A stretch of DNA of 37,101 nt. Source: an uncultured Neglectibacter sp. (GTDB taxonomy: Bacteria; Bacillota; Clostridia; Oscillospirales; Acutalibacteraceae). This document shows positions 29,817 through 37,056 of this stretch, piece after piece. The position numbers and the translations under genes are program-made. The stretch's first letter is position 1. Each line of letters begins with the position of its first letter. The DNA is taken from the NCBI GenBank assembly GCA_904374805.1, contig CAJFEW010000028.1, positions 1 to 37,101 on the forward strand, read 5' to 3'. The notes under the pieces are model-generated. The model was not told the DNA's origin, did no database searches, and was given only the letters and a program-made list of their open reading frames with translations.

Positions 29817-30149
29817 ATGCCTGACTATTACAACTACGACCAAAATTCCGGGCAGCAGCCCATGTACAATCCTCCGCAATATCAGCCCCAGGCCGGCATG
29901 GATCCCCCTCCCGGCTATGTGCAAAAGAGCCGTGTGGCCGCCGGCATTCTGGCCATTCTTCTGGGCACCTACGGCATTCACAGCTTCTACTTGGGAAACA
30001 CCTCCCGGGGCCTTTTGCAGCTGCTGCTGACCTTGTTCACCTGCGGCATCGGCGCCATTATCATGTTCATCTGGGGCATTGTAGACGGCGTAAAACTGTT
30101 GGACGGCCGCATCAACACCGACGCAAACGGCGTATTCTTGAAGGATTGA
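29817..30149 (+). CDS. TM2-domain membrane protein (short paralogue)
   Basis: TM2 proteins have two membrane helices joined by a short DRF-like turn; their function in bacteria is mostly unknown. ATG 29817 (MPDYYNYDQNSGQQPMYNPP), behind AAAGGAA, gives 110 residues. The first ~35 are Pro/Tyr/Gln-rich and probably unstructured. The TM2 domain follows: KSRVAAGILAILLGTYGIHS, FYLGNTSRGLLQLLLTLFTC, then GIGAIIMFIWGIVDGVKLLD. The ORF could start at TTG 29796, but that would include the ribosome site. It lies 22 bases before a longer paralogue with the same domain, so the pair probably arose by duplication and is co-transcribed. Confidence 0.85.
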   Translation: MPDYYNYDQNSGQQPMYNPPQYQPQAGMDPPPGYVQKSRVAAGILAILLGTYGIHSFYLGNTSRGLLQLLLTLFTCGIGAIIMFIWGIVDGVKLLDGRINTDANGVFLKD

Positions 30150-30171
30150 CATTCTGGAAAAGGAGACTACT

Positions 30172-30888
30172 ATGACAGATTACGAAAACAAGCAATCCCA
30201 GGATTTCCAGGACCCGGCTCCGCAGCCTGCGCACACGCCCTCTCCCCAAGAGGAGAGGCCCCAGGCGGAACCGGCGCCCCCGCAGCCGGAAGCTCCTGTC
30301 TACCAGGAAGCCCCCGGCGCCCCCTCTGCAGGGGCCAGTTCTCCCTATGGGACGGGAACCCCTCATCTGACCCTGGATCCTGACGAAAACCAGGATCCCT
30401 TCCAAGGGGACCCCTTCCGCTCTCCGGAACCTCCCAGAGCGCCGGATCCCTCCCAGGCGGAACCGAACCCCCAGCAACCCTCTTACGAAACGATCCCGCC
30501 CTATGGCGCACCGCAATATGGGGTGCCTCAATACAACCAAACCCAGTACAGCGGCCCAAACTACCAGCCGCCCCAATACGGACAGCCCACCCAACAGCCC
30601 TATTACCCGCCTCAGTATAACGTACCTCCTGTGGGTTACAACCAGAAAAGCCGCTTGGCCGCCGGCCTGTTGGGCATTCTTTTGGGCTGCCTGGGCGTAC
30701 ACAATTTCTACCTGGGCTTTACCTCCCGGGGTGTGGTGCAGCTCATCGTCGCCCTGGTGGGCGGGGTATTTACCTGCGGCATGGCCACCATAGCCATTGC
30801 GATCTGGGGATTTGTAGAAGGCGTGCTTCTCCTCTGCGCCTCCCCTTCGCGCATGTACGACGGCAACGGCGTCATTTTGCGAGACTGA
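30172..30888 (+). CDS. TM2-domain membrane protein with long proline-rich N-terminus
   Basis: The second TM2 protein has 238 residues from ATG 30172 (MTDYENKQSQDFQDPAPQPA), behind AAAGGAG. About 150 N-terminal residues are rich in Pro, Gln, Glu and Tyr. They include tyrosine-proline repeats such as PPYGAPQYGVPQYNQTQYSG and are likely disordered. The C-terminal domain KSRLAAGLLGILLGCLGVHN, FYLGFTSRGVVQLIVALVGG and MATIAIAIWGFVEGVLLLCA is a TM2 domain, close to that of its neighbour. The final DGNGVILRD matches the neighbour's DANGVFLKD. The tail may bridge to cytoplasmic or wall partners; this is inferred from composition only. Confidence 0.85.
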   Translation: MTDYENKQSQDFQDPAPQPAHTPSPQEERPQAEPAPPQPEAPVYQEAPGAPSAGASSPYGTGTPHLTLDPDENQDPFQGDPFRSPEPPRAPDPSQAEPNPQQPSYETIPPYGAPQYGVPQYNQTQYSGPNYQPPQYGQPTQQPYYPPQYNVPPVGYNQKSRLAAGLLGILLGCLGVHNFYLGFTSRGVVQLIVALVGGVFTCGMATIAIAIWGFVEGVLLLCASPSRMYDGNGVILRD

Positions 30889-30923
30889 CCTTCCGGCACA
30901 GCCGATTCAGAGTTAAAAAAAGA

Positions 30924-30960
30924 AAAAGGACACCTAAGCGCAACGCTTGGGTGTCCTTTT
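30924..30960. terminator. Bidirectional terminator between TM2 and ECF genes
   Basis: AAAAGGACACC-T-AAGCG and CGCTT-G-GGTGTCCTTTT pair around CAA. On the plus strand it ends in TTTT after the TM2 genes. On the minus strand it runs into TTTTTCTTTTTTT and can end the convergent ECF transcript. Confidence 0.85.
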
Positions 30961-31047
30961 CTATGGAGAAACCTCGCGGGATGGGGATATCTATCTACAG
31001 GAAACAAAGCAGGCATCCGTCAAAAACTTGTGTCTCCTGTTTTCCTT

Positions 31048-31581
31048 CTACGGCCTCTCCGCCACGCCGCACCGGCGCAGGGCGAGCGTCACCAAGGGGA
31101 TCACCGCCAGCTGCAGCACGATTCCCGGCAGGCATACCACAAAAGATTCCTGCAGCCACAGGCTCCAGGTGTACCCCGGCACAAAGACAAAGGCGTTGAG
31201 AAGGCCGTAAAACACTCTTCCCAACAGCATGGAGCCTACCAGGGAGACGCCCACATTGACCACGCCGGGAGTGTTTGCCAGCAGACAGGTGAGAAACCCT
31301 GCCAAAAAGCCGTAGAGGGCAAGCTCCCACAGCTGAGCGGTAGAGAGTGCCGCCACCTGGACCCCTGGCAGCAGCCGGGGCAGCAAAGCAAGGAGCATGC
31401 CGCAGGAAAGGCCGTACCCCGGCCCGCAGAGCATGCCGCACAACAGCACGGGCAGCTGCAACAGCAGGAGCACCGCTTCCCCGTTTTCCACCCAACGAAA
31501 AGCCCAGGGCAAAAAAAGCCCCAGGCCCACGCAGCAGGCGGCTATCCAAAGATCCAGCAGACAGCGCCTTGTTTTGCTCAT
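31048..31581 (-). CDS. ECF transporter S component
   Basis: S components are the substrate-binding membrane proteins of energy-coupling-factor vitamin transporters; they share EcfA/EcfT modules encoded elsewhere. The 177 residues from ATG 31581 (MSKTRRCLLDLWIAACCVGL) have about six hydrophobic segments, including LLLLQLPVLLCGMLCGPGYG with the typical P-x-x-L-x-G block, and ALYGFLAGFLTCLLANTPGV. The Ala-x3-Ala/Gly helix-packing motif that contacts EcfT is plausible in the first helix. The substrate cannot be read from sequence. It follows nagB by 55 bases on the same strand. No EcfA or EcfT gene is in the window. ATG is preceded by GGGAGA. Confidence 0.75.
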   Translation of the reverse strand: MSKTRRCLLDLWIAACCVGLGLFLPWAFRWVENGEAVLLLLQLPVLLCGMLCGPGYGLSCGMLLALLPRLLPGVQVAALSTAQLWELALYGFLAGFLTCLLANTPGVVNVGVSLVGSMLLGRVFYGLLNAFVFVPGYTWSLWLQESFVVCLPGIVLQLAVIPLVTLALRRCGVAERP

Positions 31582-31636
31582 ACAGATCTCCCTTCCCCGG
31601 CACAGGCCGGATTGAGCCGCCGGCGGAGGGGCACTC

Positions 31637-32353
31637 TCAACCCTCCCGGCAGGTGATTACGGTCACATCCCGGTGCAGCTGCAGCACGGAGGCGGGCACT
31701 TGAGGGGTCACCTTGCCGTAAAGCGCTTCCTCCACAATGGATTTCTTATCCGCGCCGGCAATCAGCAAAATCTTATCCGCCTTCAGGATGGTTCCCACGC
31801 CCATGGTGATGGCCTGGGTGGGGACGTCTTCAATCCGGTCGAACAGCCGGGAATTGGCTTGAATCGTGCTCTCTGTCAGCTCCACCTGATGCACGGTGGG
31901 AGGAAAACTGTCTGTGGGCTCGTTAAAGCCGATATGCCCATTGTGCCCAATGCCCAGCAGCTGCAGGTCCACGCCTCCCAAACTGGCCACCAAAGCCTCG
32001 TACCGCCGGCTTTCCTCTTCCATATCCTGGGCCATGCCGTCAGGCAGGAAGGTGTTCTCCCGGGGAATATTCACCTGCGAAAACAGCTGATGATCCATAA
32101 AGTACCGGTAGCTTTGGGGGTTGTCCCCGGTCAGGCCGCAGTACTCATCCAAGTTCACCGTCCGCACCTGGGAAAAATCCAGGCGGCCCTGGCGGCACGC
32201 CTCAATCAGCTTTTGGTAGGTGCCAATGGGGGAAGACCCCGTGGCAAGCCCCAACACACAACGAGGTTTCAAAAGCACCTGCGCCCCGATGATGTCCGCC
32301 GCCAGCGCGCTCATTTCTTCGTAATTTTTGGTTTCTAAAATCCGCATGTACAT
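31637..32353 (-). CDS. nagB: Glucosamine-6-phosphate deaminase
   Basis: NagB converts glucosamine-6-phosphate to fructose-6-phosphate and ammonia, the entry of amino sugars into glycolysis. I choose ATG 32353 (MYMRILETKNYEEMSALAAD), with AAAGG six bases upstream; ATG 32347 is also possible. The 238 residues contain VLGLATGSSPIGTY for phosphate binding, TVNLDEYCGLTGDNPQSYRY with the catalytic Asp, and LLGIGHNGHIGFNEPTDSF with the ring-opening His. ITMGVGTILKADKILLIAGA completes the pattern. 6-phosphogluconolactonase is related, but these motifs are NagB-specific. No nagA lies nearby. It is followed by the ECF S component. Confidence 0.94.
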   Translation of the reverse strand: MYMRILETKNYEEMSALAADIIGAQVLLKPRCVLGLATGSSPIGTYQKLIEACRQGRLDFSQVRTVNLDEYCGLTGDNPQSYRYFMDHQLFSQVNIPRENTFLPDGMAQDMEEESRRYEALVASLGGVDLQLLGIGHNGHIGFNEPTDSFPPTVHQVELTESTIQANSRLFDRIEDVPTQAITMGVGTILKADKILLIAGADKKSIVEEALYGKVTPQVPASVLQLHRDVTVITCREG

Positions 32354-32431
32354 CCACAACCTTTCCCCAGTTTCTTCTTTCATCTTACCCCATAGAGAGC
32401 AAAAAGTCCATGGGGTTGCACGAAAAAGATT

Positions 32432-33340
32432 TCACTTCCGTTTTTTCTGCGGGAGCTGCGCCAAAACCACCGCGCCAAACACCAGCACGCAGCCCACCAA
32501 TTCCCGAGGGGAGAGAGGCTGACGCAGCAGCACCCACCCCGCCAAAGCAGCGAAAACCGACTCCAAGCTTAAAATCAGGGAAGCCACCGTAGGGTTAACC
32601 GTGCGCTGGCCCAAGATCTGCAGGGTATACCCCACCCCGCTGGACACCACGCCGGTGTAAAGCAGGGGCACCCAGGCAGAAAGGATGTCCGAAAAGGAAA
32701 AGGGTTCAAAGAGCAGCGCCAGCACCAAGGAAAAAATCCCCGCCACCAAAAATTGCACGCAGGAGAGCTTCACGCCGTCCAGGGAGGCGGGAGCAAAGTC
32801 GATCACCAAGATGTGGAGGGAAAACACCACCGCGCTGGCGATCACCAACAAGTCCCCCTGGGCAATGCCTGCCCCGCCCTTCACGCTGAGCAAATAGGCG
32901 CCCAGCAAAGCCAGCACCACGCCGGCCCACACCAGCAAACCGGGCCGCCGCCCCAAGAAGACGCCCAGCACCGGCACAATGACAATGTACAGCGCCGTTA
33001 AAAACCCGGCCTTCCCCGGGGAGGCGGTCTGCATGCCCGCCTGCTGCAGCAGGGTGGCGGTTCCCAGCAGCAGCCCGCAGGCCGCTCCCCACCCAAACAG
33101 AGCTTTCCTGCCCGGTGCGGCGGCCTCTTGTCCCCGCTCCGGCTGAGAGCCGCGGAGCCGGGAGGCAAAGGCAATCACCGGCAGCAAGGCCACGCAGCCA
33201 ATGAAGTTCCGGGTGGCAGTAAAGGCGCAAGGCCCCAAGTAGTCCATGCCCACGCTTTGGGCCACAAAGGCGGTGCCCCAGATCAAAGCGGTGAGCATCA
33301 GCAAAGCGGCCCCTCGCACTTGTAAACGGTTACGTACCAT
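32432..33340 (-). CDS. EamA/DMT family transporter
   Basis: This is a ten-helix inner-membrane transporter of the drug/metabolite superfamily; members export amino acids or other small metabolites. The 302 residues begin MVRNRLQVRGAALLMLTALI, and WGTAFVAQSVGMDYLGPCAF is the first EamA signature. The second half repeats the fold: GDLLVIASAVVFSLHILVID, then GVVSSGVGYTLQILGQRTVN and PTVASLILSLESVFAALAGW, which is the most conserved segment. It ends in basic LPQKKRK. Its ATG at 33340 lies inside the end of the MATE gene (11-base overlap), so the two are translationally coupled. The substrate is unknown. Confidence 0.88.
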   Translation of the reverse strand: MVRNRLQVRGAALLMLTALIWGTAFVAQSVGMDYLGPCAFTATRNFIGCVALLPVIAFASRLRGSQPERGQEAAAPGRKALFGWGAACGLLLGTATLLQQAGMQTASPGKAGFLTALYIVIVPVLGVFLGRRPGLLVWAGVVLALLGAYLLSVKGGAGIAQGDLLVIASAVVFSLHILVIDFAPASLDGVKLSCVQFLVAGIFSLVLALLFEPFSFSDILSAWVPLLYTGVVSSGVGYTLQILGQRTVNPTVASLILSLESVFAALAGWVLLRQPLSPRELVGCVLVFGAVVLAQLPQKKRK

Positions 33341-34721
33341 CTGTCAGTCCTTTCTCCCCTTCTCCGGAAGTGTCCCGGGTCAGATTCTTCATCCAGTTAT
33401 ACCGGTTGATTTTTACCACTGCCACAAAACACTTTAAAATTTGGTCGCACTTTAAGCAGGCAAACACCACCCAAGGCGGGGCCCCCAGCCACATGGCGAT
33501 CAGCGCCGAGGGAATCACCACCAGGAACACAAAGATGGTGTCGTTTTTAAACACAAAGGAGATGTCTCCGCCTGACTTCACCAAGCCGAACAGGCAGGCC
33601 GCTTGGTAGCAGGTACCGATGATGGTGATGGAGATCACATTGATAAACTGGCGGGAATACTCCTGGGCCTCGGGGCTGGCGTTGTACAGGGAAATAAAGC
33701 CGTCCCGGGTCAAAAACACAGCCGCCCCGGAGAGGAGTCCCACAAAGAGGAAGATCATCTGCACGGTTTTGGAGTACTCCTTCATCTTGTCATACAAGCC
33801 CGCTCCCACGGTTTTGCCGGTGATGATCCCCACCGCCGAGGAAAGGCCGTTCATCCACACGTAGATCAGGTTGTGCAGCATGCCCGTGATGCTGGCGGCG
33901 GCTATGACTCCCGCGCTGTAGTAGCCCAGAATCTTGGTGTTGGCCAAGGTGTTGATCGACCACACCACCTGGCCTCCAATCACCGGCAGGCCGTTGCGAA
34001 CAAAGTCCCGCAGCAGCTGGCGGTCGGTGTGGAGCAGGTCCTTTACGCCGAACCGCAGTTTTTTATCCACCACAAATACGTAGAAAATGCCCACACACAT
34101 CTCCATAATCCGGGAGATCAAGGTGGCAAGGGCCGCCCCCCGGACCCCCATGGCAGGAAACCCGAAGTGCCCGAAAATAAACACGTAGTTCAAACACACA
34201 TTGACCACCAAGGCCATGCAGGAGATATACAATCCGATGCGCGCCGTCTCCACACTGCGCATAGAGGCGATCATCACCTGGGAGACGGAAAAGAACAGAT
34301 AGGTAAAGCCCACAATCTGCACGTAGGCCGCGCCCTCTTCAATGACGCCCGCCTCCTTTGTGAAGATCCAAATCACCTCTTCCGGGAAGCTCACCGCCAG
34401 CAAGCTCATCAAAATGCCCACTGCCAGGGCAAACTTCACCCCAATGGACACCACTTTGCGAATGCTGGCGGTGTCCTTTTTCCCCCAGTACTGGGCCGCC
34501 AATATCAAAATGGCGCCCTCAATGCCGCCCACAAACATCTGCAGCACCGACTGGAGCTGGCCGCCCACGTAGACGCCGGAAATGGCGTTGTCCCCCAGAG
34601 AGCCAATCATCAAGTTGTCCGCAAAATTCACTGCAAAGGTCACAAGGTTTTGCAGGGAAATGGGAATCGCCAAAGCGATCAACGTTCGGTAAAAGGACTT
34701 GTCCTTGGTAAAAACTGCCAT
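33330..34721 (-). CDS. MATE family efflux transporter
   Basis: This is a twelve-helix cation-driven antiporter of the MatE family, exporting cationic drugs or metabolites. The 463 residues from ATG 34721 begin MAVFTKDKSFYRTLIALAIP, and AIPISLQNLVTFAVNFADNL is the typical first helix. GQLQSVLQMFVGGIEGAILI and the repeat in the second half, NGLPVIGGQVVWSINTLANT, are the two homologous MatE modules. After the last helix, a C-terminal tail of about 40 residues (KCDQILKCFVAVVKINRYNW onward) is cytoplasmic and charged. The ribosome site, GAGGGG, is rather distant. It is the first gene of an apparent MATE-EamA-nagB-ECF run. Confidence 0.92.
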   Translation of the reverse strand: MAVFTKDKSFYRTLIALAIPISLQNLVTFAVNFADNLMIGSLGDNAISGVYVGGQLQSVLQMFVGGIEGAILILAAQYWGKKDTASIRKVVSIGVKFALAVGILMSLLAVSFPEEVIWIFTKEAGVIEEGAAYVQIVGFTYLFFSVSQVMIASMRSVETARIGLYISCMALVVNVCLNYVFIFGHFGFPAMGVRGAALATLISRIMEMCVGIFYVFVVDKKLRFGVKDLLHTDRQLLRDFVRNGLPVIGGQVVWSINTLANTKILGYYSAGVIAAASITGMLHNLIYVWMNGLSSAVGIITGKTVGAGLYDKMKEYSKTVQMIFLFVGLLSGAAVFLTRDGFISLYNASPEAQEYSRQFINVISITIIGTCYQAACLFGLVKSGGDISFVFKNDTIFVFLVVIPSALIAMWLGAPPWVVFACLKCDQILKCFVAVVKINRYNWMKNLTRDTSGEGEKGLTDGT

Positions 34722-34762
34722 ACTTCTCTCTTCCCCTCTGCCCGGCGTCCGGGCCTGGTTTG

Positions 34763-34777
34763 TCCTGCCTGGCAGGA
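34763..34777 (-). promoter_or_regulatory. Operator-like dyad before the MATE gene
   Basis: TCCTGCC and GGCAGGA form a perfect 7-1-7 inverted repeat about ten bases downstream of the TATAAT box, within the first transcribed bases. A second small dyad, CCCGG-CGT-CCGGG, follows at 34741-34753. Confidence 0.45.
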
Positions 34778-34786
34778 TTGCCCTCT

Positions 34787-34816
34787 ATTATAGCATGGGG
34801 AGTTTTTCAGTGTAAA
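34787..34816 (-). promoter_or_regulatory. Promoter of the MATE-EamA genes
   Basis: On the minus strand TTTACA (34811-34816) and perfect TATAAT (34787-34792) are 18 bases apart. The start codon is about 65 bases from the -10. Confidence 0.65.
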
Positions 34817-35076
34817 GGTGGTTTTCCCCATTTTCTCCCTCCTTTCGCCTGGGCACCAACCGGTGCGGACCCGTTCCCCCCTCCCTGGCTTTTCCGGGAG
34901 GATCCCTCCAAAATCTCCGGCAGCAAAAAAGCGCGCTGCGGAAACAGCTCCGCAGCGCGCTCTCCCAAGAGAGGAGAGAACCCTTTTCTTGGAACGGACA
35001 CAGTTTTTATGTTTCTTTGAGGACACTCCAGGCGGCCTGGAACCTCTGCGCTTTCCCAGCTCCTCTAGAAAACCGC
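34817..35076. other. Intergenic stretch between MATE promoter and lipoprotein gene
   Basis: The MATE-lipoprotein gap covers 34722-35076. Apart from the MATE promoter, dyads and the lipoprotein terminator (34924-34961), I see no gene here; the open frames have no ribosome site. Confidence 0.5.
34924..34961 (-). terminator. Terminator of the lipoprotein gene
   Basis: A 13-pair perfect stem (34930-34942 with 34949-34961) has a six-base loop and is followed on the minus strand by TTTTTT. It is about 115 bases past the stop at 35077. Confidence 0.85.
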
Positions 35077-36474
35077 TCAGGCAGAAGCAGAGCTTTCCGA
35101 CCCGCTGGACGACGAAGAGCCCTCCGAAGAAGAGCTGGAGGAAGACTCCGGCTGGCTGGAACTCTCCGAAGCGCCGGCGTCCTCTCCGGAACTGGAGGAA
35201 GAGCTCTCGCCGGCTGTGCTGGAAGAACTTTCCCCCGTTTCTTCCGGCAGAGGCGTCCCGTCCTCCCGCAAAGCCCCCTCTTTGAACAGGGCGAGCTGCG
35301 TGGCGGGGTCTGCTATGCCGGTGGCTTCCAGTCCGTTAGCACTTTGGAAACGGCTGACACAATCTGCGGTGGTGGCGCCGTAATGGCCGTCGTACTCCGC
35401 CGTCAGGTAGCCCAGTTCTGCCAGGCGCTCCTGCATAGCCAGCACTTGGTCGCCTGTATTCCCTTCTTCCAAGGTGCCATACTGGGCCAGCTGCTCCTCC
35501 TCTTCCAGAGCAGAACTCACCTGGGAGTCAATCTCACTTGCAGGGTCCACTTCGGGAGAGGACTCCTCCAAAAGCTCGGGATACGCAGCCGCACTGATCT
35601 CATAGGCAGCTTCCACCACCGTACGTCCCTGCCAGGACATCAGGCTGGGATCCATCTCCACCACTTTGTCCTGCTGCACCGCTTGGAAGTCCGCAAAGCG
35701 GCTGTCACTCTCAATCTGCTCCTTTAAACCAGGCGCACAGAAGATCAGGTTGGGATTGGCGATCTCCAAGGTTTCAAAGTCATACACGCCGCCGCTGAGG
35801 CTGTCAAACACGTTGGTCACCCCGGCATAGGACAGAATGGTGCTTCCAAACATGTCCCCGGTTACGGCGCTGGACTCCAGGTCGTACAAATAGCAGGCGG
35901 TGGTGATTCTGTCCTGAGGAACGATCCGGTTGATGTTGTCCAACGTGATAAAAATATCCTGGGCTGCTGCAATACCCGCGTCGTAACCGGCGCCGTCCCC
36001 TGCAAAGGCGGAGGACACCTGGGAGTAGAGCCGCTCAAAATCCGAGCGGTCCGTGGCAGGCTCCACCGAGAGCACGGGGATCCCAGCCTCCTCCAGGGCG
36101 GCACGGCTGAGGCTGCTGTCCCCATCTAAAAGCACCAAATCGGGCTGCAGGTCGATGATGCCCTGCGCATCCTCCACGGAGACTTTGGGAAGTTCTTCCA
36201 GGCCGGACTGGGTGCACTGATCGCTGGCGCCTGCCAGCTGTGTCTCGTACCCCAAAGCCAAAAGTACATCTGCCAAACTGGGGGACAGCACCACCGCATG
36301 GGTGGGCCGGGCGGAGATGGTGACACCGTTTACATCCACAGGAAACTCTCCTGTGGCCGTTACGCCGGACACAAGGTCGTCCACCTGGGAGCAGCCGGCT
36401 GCAGAAACCAACACCAGCAGCAGGCTCAGACACAAAGCCATAACGCGCCTCATAGCGCCTGTTTTTCTTTCCAT
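35077..36474 (-). CDS. Lipoprotein: solute-binding domain fused to peptidoglycan-binding domain and Ser-rich tail
   Basis: The 465 residues start at ATG 36474 (MERKTGAMRRVMALCLSLLL), with GAGGG eight bases upstream. A lipobox, VSAAGC, anchors the protein at Cys28. Residues about 55-300 form a periplasmic-binding (TroA/BtuF-type) domain: VVLSPSLADVLLALGYETQL, the IIDLQPDLVLLDGD strand-turn typical of these proteins, and ETLEIANPNLIFCAPGLKEQ. An acidic linker leads to a PG_binding_1-type repeat at about 329-397, with GDQVLAMQERLAELGYL, YDGHYGATTADCVSRFQSAN and G-L-x-x-T-G-I-A. The last ~50 residues are Ser/Glu low complexity. Metal, siderophore or cobamide binding is inferred from the fold family. 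No permease or ATPase gene is adjacent, which is unusual. Confidence 0.8.
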   Translation of the reverse strand: MERKTGAMRRVMALCLSLLLVLVSAAGCSQVDDLVSGVTATGEFPVDVNGVTISARPTHAVVLSPSLADVLLALGYETQLAGASDQCTQSGLEELPKVSVEDAQGIIDLQPDLVLLDGDSSLSRAALEEAGIPVLSVEPATDRSDFERLYSQVSSAFAGDGAGYDAGIAAAQDIFITLDNINRIVPQDRITTACYLYDLESSAVTGDMFGSTILSYAGVTNVFDSLSGGVYDFETLEIANPNLIFCAPGLKEQIESDSRFADFQAVQQDKVVEMDPSLMSWQGRTVVEAAYEISAAAYPELLEESSPEVDPASEIDSQVSSALEEEEQLAQYGTLEEGNTGDQVLAMQERLAELGYLTAEYDGHYGATTADCVSRFQSANGLEATGIADPATQLALFKEGALREDGTPLPEETGESSSSTAGESSSSSSGEDAGASESSSQPESSSSSSSEGSSSSSGSESSASA

Positions 36475-36562
36475 AAAAAAGACCCTCTTTCCTTTCAGAA
36501 GGCGCAGCCTTCTCCTCTGGACAGAAAGCGGCACCCTTCGTGGGTAATGGGATTTCTCCCCT

Positions 36563-36592
36563 ATTTTACCCTTAAAGCACAGGGTGTGTCAA
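36563..36592 (-). promoter_or_regulatory. Sigma-A promoter of the lipoprotein gene
   Basis: On the minus strand a perfect TTGACA (36587-36592) is 18 bases from TAAAAT (36563-36568). Confidence 0.75.
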
Positions 36593-36609
36593 CTGTTCCC
36601 GAAAAAACC

Positions 36610-36638
36610 TTGACTTTTCCAACATTCCAGAATAAAAT
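36610..36638 (+). promoter_or_regulatory. Plus-strand promoter toward tRNA-Ser
   Basis: TTGACT (36610-36615) and TAAAAT (36633-36638) are 17 bases apart. The nearest recognised plus-strand gene is the tRNA-Ser at 37057, about 410 bases away. Confidence 0.6.
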
Positions 36639-36851
36639 AAAGAGCGCGTAGTTTTCGCCTTTTCCCAGCCTGCCATCGATACAGGTCCTGGTTTTGCAAC
36701 GCGGCACTGGGGCAAAACCGCGGAAAATCACGGTCGTTTGGAGAGTTACTTCCCCCATGGAACTCGCTCCGCGCCTCATGTTCAGCCTATGGCATGCCAG
36801 ATTTTTCTAAGATAAACAAAAGGCGAACCTCTCCTCTGACGAGAAAGAATC

Positions 36852-36900
36852 GGAGAAAACATACCCAAGCGGTTGCAGGAGCCGCACTCGAAATTTTCCT
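36852..36900 (+). pseudogene. Degraded tRNA-Ser-like sequence
   Basis: GGAGA, then TACCCAAG, GGTTG and AGG, then CTCGAAAT follow the same order as in the intact tRNA-Ser at 37057. The anticodon-stem sides (GCCGCA and TTTTCC) no longer pair, and no variable arm or T-arm follows. It looks like a decayed or partial copy of the 5' half. Confidence 0.5.
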
Positions 36901-37056
36901 GGATTTTGGGAAGCCGAGCTTTCAAGAATGGCTCTAGACTGCGGGTTTTCGGGTTTGGGGCGGTTCTAAGGCGGCCCTGGTTCTAACGGTTGTTCTAAGG
37001 ATTTTTCAGAAAACAAAAATTACTCGCAAAAAGTTCCTTTCACAGGAATTTTATAT

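Larger units (their letters stand above)
36475..37056. other. Intergenic region with divergent promoters and tRNA-like remnant
   Basis: This 582-base gap holds the lipoprotein promoter (minus strand), a plus-strand promoter at 36610, a stem-loop (GGTTTTGC/GCAAAACC at about 36692-36721), a degraded tRNA-Ser-like stretch (36852-36900) and three copies of a GTTCTAA element between about 36962 and 37000. A possible 72-codon minus-strand ORF at 36561-36779 has no good ribosome site and spans both promoters, so I do not call it. Confidence 0.5.

Noticed and set aside
36561-36779. 72-codon minus-strand ORF ahead of the lipoprotein
   Set aside because: It spans two promoters and has no convincing ribosome site or conserved feature.
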